Source: Peptococcaceae bacterium UBA7702 (lineage in GTDB: Bacteria; Bacillota; Dehalobacteriia; UBA7702). From it: a stretch of DNA of 64,000 nt. The notes beneath the pieces were generated by a model. The model was not told where the DNA came from. It saw only the letters and a program-made list of their open reading frames with translations, and ran no database searches. The stretch covers positions 1 through 64,000 of the forward strand of contig DLGE01000013.1 in the NCBI GenBank assembly GCA_002482535.1, read 5' to 3'. A program made the position numbers and the translations under genes. Positions 32,887 through 42,759 of this stretch are shown here, in pieces (the first letter of the stretch is position 1; the number at the start of each line of letters is the position of its first letter).

Positions 32887-33497
32887 AATGTGATGCCCAA
32901 CCTCTGCATAATGATTTCTAACGACGTGATATTGGGCACCAACAACATATTCGCTGTAATGGATTGCTCATCACTTAAGAAATTATCCTGAATAAAGATG
33001 ATATGATCGGAAACGGTGGCCATTTCGATGGCAGGTACACTCATCAACGCCCCGACCATATCCACACAAAGGGCCGGAACCGAGGTTTTGATGTTCAGTT
33101 TTGAAAGGGCGGCGATGGAGTTGATATAAGAGGAAATCAATATATTGCCGATCTCCGAGATTGCCGACTGCTCCATTTCCGACAGGTGGTCGCATTCCGA
33201 TTCACAGGGGCAGCCGATCCCTTTGAGGATCACCGGGGCATAGGAGCATTGGATTAAAAACATCATAAGCCCCTTAATATCCCCTTCTAATTTGCTTAGA
33301 ACACAGATACTAATATTCTCAGGCCCACCAAGAGTCGCAACAGCCTGATTCACATCGACAATATTCACTTTGGGCACATCCATGGCAACGGTATCGCCGA
33401 GGATATTGGCCAGTGCCGTCGCCGCATTTCCCGAACCGATATTGCCGATTTCTTTCAATACGTCAATATGGATTTCATTCAGCTGGTTTAAGTTCAT
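32883..33497 (-). CDS. cheC: CheY-P phosphatase CheC
   Basis: 204 residues from the ATG at 33497, which has AAGGAG 6 bases upstream; the longer frame from 33539 lacks a ribosome-binding site. Both phosphatase motifs are present: LKEIGNIGSGNAATAL and ISEIGNILISSYINSI (ExxN each), so it should be an active CheC. It works with CheD in receptor adaptation. cheA, cheW, cheB and cheR are not in the window. Confidence 0.93.
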   Translation of the reverse strand: MNLNQLNEIHIDVLKEIGNIGSGNAATALANILGDTVAMDVPKVNIVDVNQAVATLGGPENISICVLSKLEGDIKGLMMFLIQCSYAPVILKGIGCPCESECDHLSEMEQSAISEIGNILISSYINSIAALSKLNIKTSVPALCVDMVGALMSVPAIEMATVSDHIIFIQDNFLSDEQSITANMLLVPNITSLEIIMQRLGITL

Positions 33498-33538
33498 GCT
33501 GGTCTCCTTCATGATTATGTTGCCACCTTGGCGAAGCA

Positions 33539-34252
33539 TTATCTCAGATTGTTGACGGTCTGCATGATTTCATCGGAAATCTGGACCATTCTCGTATTCA
33601 GCTGAAAAGCCTTTTGCAATTGAATGACCTCCACCATTTCATCGGCAATATCCACCGCGGAAGATTCAAGATATCCCGTTTGAATCTGGGGCTGCGCTAC
33701 CACCGTGGGATTCCCCGAGGTTGCTGTGGCGCTGAATAGGCAGCTTCCGTTGGGCGTCAAACCGTCAATATTGGCAAAGGTAAATACACCGATTTTCGAG
33801 GCAATTTCTCTTTGATCGTATTGATTGGGGTCAACCTCAATGGGATTCCCCGCCGCGTCCACAACGTTCCCCACCCCTGCATAGGCCAAATAGAATTTTC
33901 CGTCGGCCTGCTGGGACAGGCTAAAATTCCCGTTTTTGGTATATTGGATGCCTTCCTCGGTCATCACGCCGAAGAATGACCTGGCGTCGAAAACCGCAAA
34001 ATCGAGGTCACGGCCTGTGGCCCGGGGCGCGCCTCCCGTATGCAACACATCGGTTTTGCTGAGCTTTGCGCCGTGGCCGGCCTTTAGCTCCTGATTGTCT
34101 GCGCGCATATTGGTATACAGCAGATCCTCAAAGGTTACCCTCTGTGCCTTATAGCCGTTGGTTGACATGTTTGCGATATTGTTGGCCGCAACGTCCAATC
34201 CACGCTGGCTCTGAATGGCTCCGGTTGCCCCGGTATAAAATGAAGTAATCAT
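33539..34252 (-). CDS. flgG: Flagellar rod/hook-basal body protein (FlgG/FlhP-like)
   Basis: 237 residues from the ATG at 34252 behind AAGGAGG; a longer frame to 34312 has no site. N-terminal GLDVAANNIANMSTNGYKAQRVTFEDLLY and C-terminal SAVDIADEMVEVIQLQKAFQLNTRMVQISDEIMQTVNNLR are the conserved rod helices. With the gene before it, it mirrors the flhO-flhP pair of Bacillus (distal rod). Which of FlgF and FlgG it equals is not certain. Confidence 0.85.
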   Translation of the reverse strand: MITSFYTGATGAIQSQRGLDVAANNIANMSTNGYKAQRVTFEDLLYTNMRADNQELKAGHGAKLSKTDVLHTGGAPRATGRDLDFAVFDARSFFGVMTEEGIQYTKNGNFSLSQQADGKFYLAYAGVGNVVDAAGNPIEVDPNQYDQREIASKIGVFTFANIDGLTPNGSCLFSATATSGNPTVVAQPQIQTGYLESSAVDIADEMVEVIQLQKAFQLNTRMVQISDEIMQTVNNLR

Positions 34253-34265
34253 CGGCAGTTCCTCC

Positions 34266-34997
34266 TTATACCTGACCGATTTGGGTCGTGGCTTTTTCCA
34301 AAACAGCATCATACATTTTTAACGCTTGGGAGCAGGATTGCAATTCCCGCTGGGCTGCCAGGGCATTGGTCATTTCCTCGGCTACATCTACGTTAGAACC
34401 CTCTAAGGTCTGCCATTGAATCTTGGCGTCGATCAATTGTCCGCCGCCGTTGGCCGTATAATAACCGCTGGTGGCTTCGGTCAAAGTATTGTAATCCGCA
34501 AAGTGATAGACCGCCAAACGGTCAACCCACTGATTGCCGACATAGATGTTTCCCTGTTCATCTGCGGTGAAATCATCGGTCCCCACCCGAATCGGGCCCT
34601 TTGTCCCCATGACGCGCCCGACACCTTCCTGCACCAGATAACCGTCGGCATCGATGTTAAAATCACCTTTTCTCGTATAAACCAAGCCGTCTTGTCCCTG
34701 GATGGCAAAAAACCCTTCTCCCTGAATCGCAAAATCCAAATTACGGCCGGTTGTTGTCATAGAGCCCTGGGTATGAAGGGTCACCGTATCGCCTACGGTT
34801 CTCCCCAGAGCCATGGTCCCGATGGGCGTGATTTGCCCATCCACACGCTGAATCAGCATTTCGCCGAAGGTTTCACTAACAACCGTCTGCTTTTTATAGC
34901 CTTGGGTCTTGGCATTGGTGATGTTGTTCCCGATGCTGTTCAATGCCTTGTTTTGGGTCATCATCCCCGAAGCCAACTGATAAAAACCTCTAACCAT
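34266..34997 (-). CDS. flgF: Flagellar rod/hook-basal body protein (FlgF/FlhO-like)
   Basis: 243 residues. MVRGFYQLASGMMTQNKALNSIGNNITNAKTQGYKKQ at the N-terminus, GRNLDFAIQGEGFFAIQGQDG in the core and EGSNVDVAEEMTNALAAQRELQSCSQALKMYD at the C-terminus define the rod family. AAAGGGG precedes the ATG. It lies between fliA and the FlgG-like gene. Confidence 0.85.
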   Translation of the reverse strand: MVRGFYQLASGMMTQNKALNSIGNNITNAKTQGYKKQTVVSETFGEMLIQRVDGQITPIGTMALGRTVGDTVTLHTQGSMTTTGRNLDFAIQGEGFFAIQGQDGLVYTRKGDFNIDADGYLVQEGVGRVMGTKGPIRVGTDDFTADEQGNIYVGNQWVDRLAVYHFADYNTLTEATSGYYTANGGGQLIDAKIQWQTLEGSNVDVAEEMTNALAAQRELQSCSQALKMYDAVLEKATTQIGQV

Positions 34998-35025
34998 TTG
35001 ACATTACCCCTTTCCTGGCAAACAT

Positions 35026-35814
35026 TTAAAATACGCTTAAGCCGGTCTTATTTTCCGCCAGCTTTTTCAATCGTTTCACAGCTTGAAAACGAACTTGTGA
35101 AACGCGCTGGGTATTCGTATTCATGATTTCCGCAATCTCTTTTACCGTCAAATCCTCTTTATAAAACAAAGCCAATACCAACTGTTGTTCTTGATTCAGC
35201 TTTTTGATTCCTTCGGTCAATACCTCACTGAACTCTTGGGTCGATAGAATTTCCGCCGGATCATCCTGGGGACCGGAGGAAATTTCCGTATGTTTTTCCT
35301 CCATGGTTGATGAATCAAGCACCATTTGATTCAAAGATATGGTACTGACCGGTTTTATTTCCAAGAGGTTCTTCTCATACTCTTCCATGGTCATATGCAG
35401 ATGGTTTGCCATCTCCTCACGGGTAGGTTCCCTGGTAAGCTGGGCTTCCAGTTCTTCCCTGGCAGTGGAAAACCTTTTGGAAATCTCATAGATCTTGCGG
35501 ACGTACCCATTTTGCTTGTTGATATAATCCAGCATGGAGCCTTTTATGCGGTAAGAAATAAAGGTTTCAAATTTGACGTTTCTATCAATATCGAACCGGT
35601 CAATGGCATTGATCAGGGCGATGACCCCTTCTCCCACCAATTCATCAACAGAATCAAAATATCGATAACGGCGATACACATTCAATGCGATTTTTTTAAC
35701 CACAGGCATATAGTGAAGAACCAGTTGATTCCTAATTTCCGATGATTTTGTCCGCTGATATAGAGCCCACCATTCCGCTACTTTTTTTTCTATTTCATCT
35801 CGATGATCTGCCAT
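35026..35814 (-). CDS. fliA: Flagellar sigma-28 factor
   Basis: 262 residues. Region 2 (VDELVGEGVIALINAIDRFD, FETFISYRIKGSMLDYI), region 3 (REELEAQLTREPTREEMANHL) and region 4 (LVLALFYKEDLTVKEIAEIMNTNTQRVSQVRFQAVKRL) are all present. It directs RNA polymerase to late flagellar promoters such as those at 21324-21421 and is held by FlgM. In the operon it follows flhA directly, with no flhF-flhG between. Confidence 0.96.
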   Translation of the reverse strand: MADHRDEIEKKVAEWWALYQRTKSSEIRNQLVLHYMPVVKKIALNVYRRYRYFDSVDELVGEGVIALINAIDRFDIDRNVKFETFISYRIKGSMLDYINKQNGYVRKIYEISKRFSTAREELEAQLTREPTREEMANHLHMTMEEYEKNLLEIKPVSTISLNQMVLDSSTMEEKHTEISSGPQDDPAEILSTQEFSEVLTEGIKKLNQEQQLVLALFYKEDLTVKEIAEIMNTNTQRVSQVRFQAVKRLKKLAENKTGLSVF

Positions 35815-35848
35815 ACAACTTCACCTGCCATTCTCGGCAACTGTTCTT

Positions 35849-37912
35849 TTACGCATCCAGTGCTACTGTTCCGATCGCCTGTATCTGTACGCCTGCATCC
35901 AATTCATTATAAGAAAGAACCACCGCGTTTTGGGAAAACTGTTCCACCATTTTACTGAAATAGATGCGTACCACCGGTGATGTCAAAACAATCGGAATTG
36001 AAACCGCGTCCTTCACCTTTTTGATCTGATCCATTAAATTCATCATAATTTGCTGCATCAAATCGGGTGCAAGGTTGAAGTTCGTTCCCTGTTCATTGGT
36101 TTTAAGGGCGTTGATGATGACTTTCTCCACTTCCGCGTCTAAAACAATCACGCGTATTTGGCCGCCTTCAGACCATTTCCGGGTAATGGTGCGCTTTAAG
36201 GATTGGCGGATATACTCCGTCAGCACCTCAATATCTCTTGCACTTGCCACGTGGCTGGCAATGGTCTCCATGATCAATTCCATATCACGGATGGGTACCC
36301 CCTCTCTCAGCAAATTCGCCAATACTTTTTGAAAATTGCTGAAAGAGATCATATTGGGAATGACGTCCTCCACGGTAGACGAACCGTTCTTTTTAAGGGT
36401 TTCGATCAGTTGATTCACGTCCTGCCGGGAAAGGATTTCATGAGCATGCTTGCGGATGGTTTCCGAAAGATGTGTTACGATTACCGATAACGGGTCAATG
36501 ACCGTATAACCGTAAATTTCCGCCAAATCTCTTTTATCCGGGGTAATCCATTTACTGGGAATACCGTAAGCGGGCTCAATGGTATCGATGCCGTCAATTT
36601 CACCGGTTAAATTACCCGGATCCAGGGCCAGATAATAATCCACCAAAATCTCTCCCCGGGTCACTTCTTCACCCCGGAGTTTGATCACATAATGGTTGGG
36701 ATTCAGTCCCGCGTCGTCCCTTAACCGTACCGCCGGAATGACCATGCCCATATCCAGGGCAAACTGTTTGCGGAACATCACCAACCGTTCCACAAAATTA
36801 CTGCCGCAGCCTTGGTCCACCAAGGGAATGACGCTATAACCAAAATTCATTTCAATGACGTCGATGGGCAGCAGCTCATATACATTATCAATATCTCTGA
36901 AATAATCCGTTTCATCCTGATACGGGCTTTCCGCAGCCTCTTCGCTTGCTGCCGCTTCCTCCTGGGAGGCCTGTTCCCCCATTTTCCTCCTCAGCGTGGC
37001 GCCCAGGGCAATCATGGCGATGGACAGAATAATCATTTGCGGTTTCGGCATTCCCGGGATAAACATAAGGAAAGCCATGGCAGCCCCGGCAATCATCAAC
37101 ACCGTGGGCTGGGCTGAAAATTGCTTGGTGACGTCAGCCCCCAAACTGGAATCCGAGGCGGCCCTGGTGACGATCATGCCGGTGGCGGTGGAAATCAGCA
37201 GTGCCGGGACCTGGCAAACCATGCCGTCGCCCACAGAAGCGATGGTATAAATACTTAGGACTTCTGAAAAAGTATGGTCACTTTGCACCAAGCCGATGAG
37301 GATACCGCCTAAAAAGTTAATAAAGGTAATGACGATGGCCATGATCGCGTCGCCCTTCACAAACTTCGTCGCGCCGTCCATGGCGCCGTAAAATTCCGCT
37401 TCTTTCTGAATGTTGTAACGGCGCTGTCTGGCCATATCTTCGGAGATCAAACCGGAGCTCAAATCGGCGTCAATGGCCATTTGCTTCCCGGGCATGGCGT
37501 CTAAGGTAAATCTTGCGGAAACTTCGGCAACGCGCTCGGCGCCTTTGGTAATGACAATGAACTGGACAATGACGATGATGAGGAAAACAACGAAACCGAC
37601 CACAACATTGCCGCCTAAAACGAAATTACCGAAGGTAGCAATCACCTGTCCCGCGTTGCCCTCCTGGGTCAGAATGAGACGGGTTGAAGATATATTCAAT
37701 CCCAAGCGGAACAAAGTGGTGATCAAGAGCATGGATGGAAAAATAGAGAATTGCAGGGCCTCTCTGATATACATCGTAATCAGCAGGATAATGAGGGATA
37801 ACGATATATTGAAGATGAACATAAAGTCCAACAGAAAGGGAGGCAGGGGGATGATGATAAAGGCAACAATCAAAATAACAAAGACCGATATAAGATGGTT
37901 TTTTACTTTCAT
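35849..37912 (-). CDS. flhA: Flagellar export gate protein FlhA
   Basis: 687 residues. About eight N-terminal membrane segments, the FHIPEP-family motif DAMPGKQMAIDADLSSGLI, and a C-terminal cytoplasmic ring domain that binds export substrates (from about residue 330). It forms the nonameric gate of the flagellar type III export machine. Located 7 bases after flhB. Confidence 0.97.
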   Translation of the reverse strand: MKVKNHLISVFVILIVAFIIIPLPPFLLDFMFIFNISLSLIILLITMYIREALQFSIFPSMLLITTLFRLGLNISSTRLILTQEGNAGQVIATFGNFVLGGNVVVGFVVFLIIVIVQFIVITKGAERVAEVSARFTLDAMPGKQMAIDADLSSGLISEDMARQRRYNIQKEAEFYGAMDGATKFVKGDAIMAIVITFINFLGGILIGLVQSDHTFSEVLSIYTIASVGDGMVCQVPALLISTATGMIVTRAASDSSLGADVTKQFSAQPTVLMIAGAAMAFLMFIPGMPKPQMIILSIAMIALGATLRRKMGEQASQEEAAASEEAAESPYQDETDYFRDIDNVYELLPIDVIEMNFGYSVIPLVDQGCGSNFVERLVMFRKQFALDMGMVIPAVRLRDDAGLNPNHYVIKLRGEEVTRGEILVDYYLALDPGNLTGEIDGIDTIEPAYGIPSKWITPDKRDLAEIYGYTVIDPLSVIVTHLSETIRKHAHEILSRQDVNQLIETLKKNGSSTVEDVIPNMISFSNFQKVLANLLREGVPIRDMELIMETIASHVASARDIEVLTEYIRQSLKRTITRKWSEGGQIRVIVLDAEVEKVIINALKTNEQGTNFNLAPDLMQQIMMNLMDQIKKVKDAVSIPIVLTSPVVRIYFSKMVEQFSQNAVVLSYNELDAGVQIQAIGTVALDA

Positions 37913-37919
37913 TATTGCT

Positions 37920-38978
37920 CTATTTCTCCTGTTTCAGTGAATATACCCACGCCAGAATTTCTGCGAGAGCAGAATAATATTCCGGCGGAATTTCCCGGTT
38001 TAGTTCTACATTTTCATACAAAGCCCTTGTCAATAAGGGGTTTTCGGTGATGGGAACAGCATATTTTTCCGCTTCCGCAACGATGCGCAAAGCCACATGA
38101 TCCTGTCCCTTGGCAACGACCACGGGGGCTGAACTTTTTTCAGCGTTATATTTTAAGGCAATGGCGTAGTGAGTGGGGTTACGCACCACAACATCGGCGC
38201 TGAGCACCTGTTGTATCATACGCGACATGGAGATTTTTCTCTGGGTGTCTTTGATTTTACCCTTGATCAGAGGGTCCCCTTCTGTGTGCTTGTATTCTTC
38301 TTTGATTTCGTGTTTGGTCATCTTGATGTTCTTTTCGTATTCCCATTTTTGATATAGATAATCAAATATGGCAAGGCCCAAAAAGATCACCGCCACCTTC
38401 ATGGCAATCACCAGTATGGCGTTGAGGATAAAACCCACCGCTTCAAAGATATCGACGTACATGAGCTGCTTTGCCTGGCCGATGACATCGCTGATGCCCG
38501 CGTAAAGAACGTAAGCAATGATGACCACCTTGGCCATGGATTTGATCAGCTCCACCACAGAACGCAGGGAAAACAGGCGTTTTACGCCTTTTAAAGGACT
38601 TAGCCGATTGAACTTGACTTTTATGTTTTCATAGGCAAAGAGAAACTTTGTCTGGCCGCCGGTGGCAATGATGCCGATGGCCATGGAGATTAACATCACC
38701 GGCCCTGCGGAGATCAGCAAGAGGACGAAGGCATCTTGCAACACCGTGATGACCACAGGAACGGTCAGCGTTTCAACATACGAAATTTGATGGACGATAT
38801 GGTACAAAAAATTGGCAAAGTTTTCATATAAGTAAGGAAATGTAATTCTCAAAGTAAAGAAAATCAGTAAAATGGACGCTGCATTGACCACATCTTTACT
38901 TTGAAAGATATTACCCTTTTTTCGCTCGTCTTTCCTTCGTTTGGGGGTAGCTTTTTCTGTTTTGCTCTCAGAAGCCAT
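37920..38978 (-). CDS. flhB: Flagellar export switch protein FlhB
   Basis: 352 residues with four membrane segments and a C-terminal domain cleaved at NPTH (Asn267-Pro268), where self-cleavage switches export from rod/hook to filament proteins together with FliK. The N-terminus ESKTEKATPKRRKDERKKG is typical. Confidence 0.97.
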   Translation of the reverse strand: MASESKTEKATPKRRKDERKKGNIFQSKDVVNAASILLIFFTLRITFPYLYENFANFLYHIVHQISYVETLTVPVVITVLQDAFVLLLISAGPVMLISMAIGIIATGGQTKFLFAYENIKVKFNRLSPLKGVKRLFSLRSVVELIKSMAKVVIIAYVLYAGISDVIGQAKQLMYVDIFEAVGFILNAILVIAMKVAVIFLGLAIFDYLYQKWEYEKNIKMTKHEIKEEYKHTEGDPLIKGKIKDTQRKISMSRMIQQVLSADVVVRNPTHYAIALKYNAEKSSAPVVVAKGQDHVALRIVAEAEKYAVPITENPLLTRALYENVELNREIPPEYYSALAEILAWVYSLKQEK

Positions 38979-39005
38979 GGAATCCCCCTCCCATTACGGT
39001 TGTTT

Positions 39006-39764
39006 TCAAATACCAAAAATCAACTGTATTTCATCGAACATTTTCGTTGTCATCAGTTCTAAAAATGTGGACAAGGACGGCACCAGCACCATAATCGCGA
39101 TAAAGCCAATGAGGATTTTGAACTGAATATTTACGATAAACACATTGATTTGCGGAACGGCCTTCATCAACAAACCGACTCCCATTTCCACAATCATCTC
39201 CACCGCCAAAATCGGCATGGCCAATTTCACGGCGTAAATCAAGATAAGGGAAAACAAGCCGACGAGTTCTTCGAAAATACCGCTGGAAAAGGCAATGCTC
39301 CCGTAAGGGGAAATGGTCCCAAGCTGACAAAATATTTTGATCATCATGATGTGGGCGTTGGCCGCAAAGAAAAGGAGCATATACATACAGTTCATGATCG
39401 AGGCGGTCACCGGCATGGAGATATTGCTCTGGGGGTCATACATATTTGCCATGGCAATACCCATTTGAAAGTCGATCACTTCGCCGCCGATGATAAAAAC
39501 CGACATAAAAAGCTGCATAATATAACCGACCATAAAACCGACCAGCAACTCTTTTACCAACATCACACAGTAAACGATGACACTGTTGATCTCGATGACT
39601 TTATCGGGAATCGTGGCATAGGTAAACAGCGTGAGCAGCAGCGCCATGCCGATTTTTAAGATCACCGGGAGGTTCTTGCGGCCAAAAATGGGGTTAAACA
39701 GGATACAGCCGGTCATTCTCATAAATACAAAAGAGAACAAGGTCAAATTAAAATCCAAAACCAT
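39006..39764 (-). CDS. fliR: Flagellar export protein FliR
   Basis: 252 residues, six membrane segments, with FMRMTGCILFNPIFGRKNLPVILKIGMALLL at the N-terminus. Component of the export gate, which it forms with FliP and FliQ. Located between fliQ and flhB. Confidence 0.95.
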   Translation of the reverse strand: MVLDFNLTLFSFVFMRMTGCILFNPIFGRKNLPVILKIGMALLLTLFTYATIPDKVIEINSVIVYCVMLVKELLVGFMVGYIMQLFMSVFIIGGEVIDFQMGIAMANMYDPQSNISMPVTASIMNCMYMLLFFAANAHIMMIKIFCQLGTISPYGSIAFSSGIFEELVGLFSLILIYAVKLAMPILAVEMIVEMGVGLLMKAVPQINVFIVNIQFKILIGFIAIMVLVPSLSTFLELMTTKMFDEIQLIFGI

Positions 39765-39776
39765 CGCTGTACTCCA

Positions 39777-40043
39777 TCAACCGATTTCGGTGATTGTGTC
39801 GAAGATATAAAATACAAAGTCGGACATGGACTCCATCATCCATGAGCCCAACAATACCAAGATCACCGCAATCGCAATCAATTTGGGGACAAAGGTCAAA
39901 GTCTGCTCATGAATTTGTGTGGCCGCCTGAAAAACGGAAATGATCAGACCCACTGCCATGCTGATGATCAATACCGGAGCCGCCATTTTCACCGCAATCA
40001 CCATTGCGTGCTGCATAATGCTCATCACACCTGAAACGTCCAT
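39777..40043 (-). CDS. fliQ: Flagellar export protein FliQ
   Basis: 88 residues, two membrane segments, with VGLIISVFQAATQIHEQTLTFVPKL, the central FliQ signature. Export gate component; normal length. Confidence 0.96.
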   Translation of the reverse strand: MDVSGVMSIMQHAMVIAVKMAAPVLIISMAVGLIISVFQAATQIHEQTLTFVPKLIAIAVILVLLGSWMMESMSDFVFYIFDTITEIG

Positions 40044-40082
40044 GGGATACCTCCTTGCTGTTTATTCTCTGAAACAGGATCG

Positions 40083-40859
40083 CTATAGATTGAAACTGGA
40101 GAATAAAGTTTGAAAGAGTAGTCCCCAACCGTCAACCAAGACAAACAGCAGCAACTTAAAGGGCAGTGAAATCATGACCGGCGGCAACATAATCATACCC
40201 ATTGACATCAGCGTACTGGCTACGATCATATCGATGATCAGGAAAGGAATATAAATCAGAAAACCTATGATAAACGCGCGCTTTAACTCACTGGTCATGA
40301 AAGCGGGGGTCACAACGGTCATCGATAACTCTTCGGCGTTTTCCACTTTTTCCGTATCGGACAGCCGAACGAAAAGCTCTAAATCCTCTTTTTTGGTTTG
40401 TTTCAGCATGAACTCCTTGAGGGGAACAGCCGCCTGGCTCAAAAACTCTGCCTCACTGATTTCCTCTTGCTGATAAGGCTGATAAGCGGTTTCGTTGATT
40501 TCGTTAATCACCGGCGACATGATAAAGAGAGATAAAAATATGGCAATGGCAATCAACACCTGGTTTGGAGGGGTTTGCTGTAACCCCAAGGCATTGCGCA
40601 AAAAAGATAAAACGATAATAATCCGGGTAAAGCAGGTGGTCATAATCAGGAGCGACGGCAATAAGGCGATGAGGGTCAAAGTGAGAATAATCTCAACGGT
40701 ATCCATGGAATCGCCATTGACATTGATCTCCACATTACCGGCAGCCAAAACCGAATCAGGGAACATCAACAAAAAGAACAAGGACAAACTGAATAGGACC
40801 AAAATACATTTTTTCGTGAACAGTACCTTATCTTTATTCATCTTTTTTACTTCTGCCAT
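40083..40859 (-). CDS. fliP: Flagellar export protein FliP
   Basis: 258 residues with a cleavable-looking N-terminal hydrophobic segment and three further membrane segments. MTCFTRIIIVLSFLRNALGLQQTPPNQVLIAIAIFLSLFIMSP is the FliP signature. The start overlaps the end of fliO by 26 bases; the ATG at 40841 is an alternative start. Confidence 0.96.
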   Translation of the reverse strand: MAEVKKMNKDKVLFTKKCILVLFSLSLFFLLMFPDSVLAAGNVEINVNGDSMDTVEIILTLTLIALLPSLLIMTTCFTRIIIVLSFLRNALGLQQTPPNQVLIAIAIFLSLFIMSPVINEINETAYQPYQQEEISEAEFLSQAAVPLKEFMLKQTKKEDLELFVRLSDTEKVENAEELSMTVVTPAFMTSELKRAFIIGFLIYIPFLIIDMIVASTLMSMGMIMLPPVMISLPFKLLLFVLVDGWGLLFQTLFSSFNL

Positions 40860-41211
40860 CCGTATGACCTGCTTTCGTACCTACCTTGTCTTTTACCGTT
40901 TGCTTCAATATATTTAAAAAATCATTCGGCTCAAGAGACGGTTTTGTCGGCTGATAATCGGACAGCTCCTGTAAAATTTCAATATTGTTATTTGCAAAGC
41001 CAATCAAATAATATTTTTCGCAGACTTCTATTACCGCAAGTCCTTTATCCTGGCCTAACGCCGCCCGTTCCAAAACCTTGATGTTATTGGAACTTGTCGC
41101 CACGTTTACCTTTCTCGCCAAATACTTGCTGAACTTATAGCTCAGGTACAAGACGGCGACAATGGCCAAAATAGAAAAAATCAATGGTAATACATCTTGA
41201 AAAAAGCTCAA
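40834..41211 (-). CDS. fliO: Flagellar biosynthesis protein FliO
   Basis: 125 residues with one membrane segment (about 8-25) and the short FliO domain NNIKVLERAALGQDKGLAVIEVCEKYYLIGFANNNIEILQEL. It helps FliP assembly. Lies directly upstream of fliP, as usual. Confidence 0.88.
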   Translation of the reverse strand: MSFFQDVLPLIFSILAIVAVLYLSYKFSKYLARKVNVATSSNNIKVLERAALGQDKGLAVIEVCEKYYLIGFANNNIEILQELSDYQPTKPSLEPNDFLNILKQTVKDKVGTKAGHTDGRSKKDE

Positions 41212-41244
41212 TGTTCCTTCACCCTTTATCTCTTAATCAGCGGC

Positions 41245-41610
41245 TTAGCCCAAAATTTTGGCAACCGTTTTCATGATTCTTTCCGGTTTGAAAGGCTTTA
41301 CGATAAAATCTTCCGCCCCAAATTTCAGTGCTTCCAAAACCATATTTTCCTGTCCCATCGCGGAACACATGACGATTTTACACTCACGGTTGATCTCTTT
41401 GATCGCTTTCAGCGCCTCAAGCCCGTCCATATTCGGCATCGTTATATCCAATAACGTTAAATCCGGCTTTTCCTGCTGATACAATGTAACGGCCTCTTCC
41501 CCGTCCTTTGCTTCAATAATGTCGGTATACCCATTTTGCTGCAAAGTGTTTTTGATCATCATCCTCATAAAAGCCGCATCATCAACCAACATAATTTTCT
41601 TACTCATCAT
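41245..41610 (-). CDS. cheY: Chemotaxis response regulator CheY
   Basis: 121 residues, a single receiver domain: acidic pair Asp10-Asp11, phosphoacceptor Asp55 (LTLLDITMP), Ser83 and Lys105 (VKPFKP). Its phosphorylated form binds FliM/FliY at the motor. Between fliY and fliO, the order seen in Bacillus-type operons. Confidence 0.96.
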   Translation of the reverse strand: MMSKKIMLVDDAAFMRMMIKNTLQQNGYTDIIEAKDGEEAVTLYQQEKPDLTLLDITMPNMDGLEALKAIKEINRECKIVMCSAMGQENMVLEALKFGAEDFIVKPFKPERIMKTVAKILG

Positions 41611-41625
41611 TGTCCTCCCATTTCG

Positions 41626-42759
41626 TTAAAGAATTTTCATTAGATCATTATTGCTGATAATTTCGGATACCCTGACACCGTAACAGTCTTCTACCACCAC
41701 CACTTCGCCTCTGGAAACCTGCTGCCCGTTGACGAAAATATCAACCATGGCGCCGGCTTGTTTGTCCAGCTCGATGATGGTACCGGGGGAGAAGGTCAGA
41801 ATATCTTTGATTTGTTTTTTGGTGCGTCCAAGTTCCACGGAAATCTGCAAAGGAACCGACATGATTAAATTTAGATTATTGGATTGTTCTTCCGAAAGCG
41901 CCGGCTCCGCCGGCTGAAATTCACTGAACTCAACACCTTGAACATGATAGCGGGCTTCCGCAGGGCTTATTTTATGACCGCTGCTATGCCCCGGATCCCT
42001 GTTAACGTTCATGCCTGGCTGTGCCGGGGGCTGCTGATGGGCCGTCTCCTGGCGTGGTTGAGGCTGAGGCTGGGGCACGGGGGCCTCCGGCTGGGTCTGC
42101 ACTTGTGGCGCCGCCTGTTCCTGATCTTGGGGTTGGGCGGTTTCGGCGGGAGCATTGTTGTGCAGAGAGCCGATCAACTCTTTGGCCAAAGCTGCGCTGA
42201 GCACACTGATAAATTCACTTTCCAAAACTTCCTCAATGGAGAGATGAAAACAGACGGAAACCACCGTCGAATCATCAGGATAATATTGCTTTTTAAAACT
42301 ACTGCTGTTTTCAATCTGAAAGGAGCTGGGAGGTGAAATATTAACAGGGCGGTCCAAAAGCTGAGACAGGGCTGTGGCGGAGGAGCCCATCATCTGATTC
42401 ATGACCTCGCATATCGCGCTGTTGCTGATTTCATCCAAAACGAATTTCTCATCGGAAGGCTCCCTCTGCAAAAGCAGATCAACAATGGCCTTTACATCCG
42501 ATTCCTTGAGAATCATCATGTTGGTTCCCAATAAGCCGCCGGTATAATTGATTTCTACGCCAACTGCCGGTTCAAAGGATTCAAAATGAAAGTCACTTGC
42601 TTTTTGCACCTCAACAGAGGGAGTCGTAATAACAACGCGCTTATCCAACATCATGGATATGGACGTCGCCGAAGCCCCCATGCTGATATTCAGGATCTCC
42701 CCGATGGCATCGATTTCCATCTCCGTAAATAACTCGTTATGATCTGCCAAACCACTCAC
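41626..42759 (-). CDS. fliY: Flagellar motor switch phosphatase FliY
   Basis: 377 residues. Residues 1-195 are a CheC-like domain with IGEILNISMGASATSI and CEVMNQMMGSSATAL phosphatase motifs. Residues about 200-300 are a Pro/Gln/Ala-rich linker, and residues about 305-377 are a FliN/SpoA domain (LGRTKKQIKDILTFSPGTIIELDKQAG). It is part of the C-ring and can remove phosphate from CheY-P. The start overlaps fliM by 4 bases. Confidence 0.95.
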   Translation of the reverse strand: MSGLADHNELFTEMEIDAIGEILNISMGASATSISMMLDKRVVITTPSVEVQKASDFHFESFEPAVGVEINYTGGLLGTNMMILKESDVKAIVDLLLQREPSDEKFVLDEISNSAICEVMNQMMGSSATALSQLLDRPVNISPPSSFQIENSSSFKKQYYPDDSTVVSVCFHLSIEEVLESEFISVLSAALAKELIGSLHNNAPAETAQPQDQEQAAPQVQTQPEAPVPQPQPQPRQETAHQQPPAQPGMNVNRDPGHSSGHKISPAEARYHVQGVEFSEFQPAEPALSEEQSNNLNLIMSVPLQISVELGRTKKQIKDILTFSPGTIIELDKQAGAMVDIFVNGQQVSRGEVVVVEDCYGVRVSEIISNNDLMKIL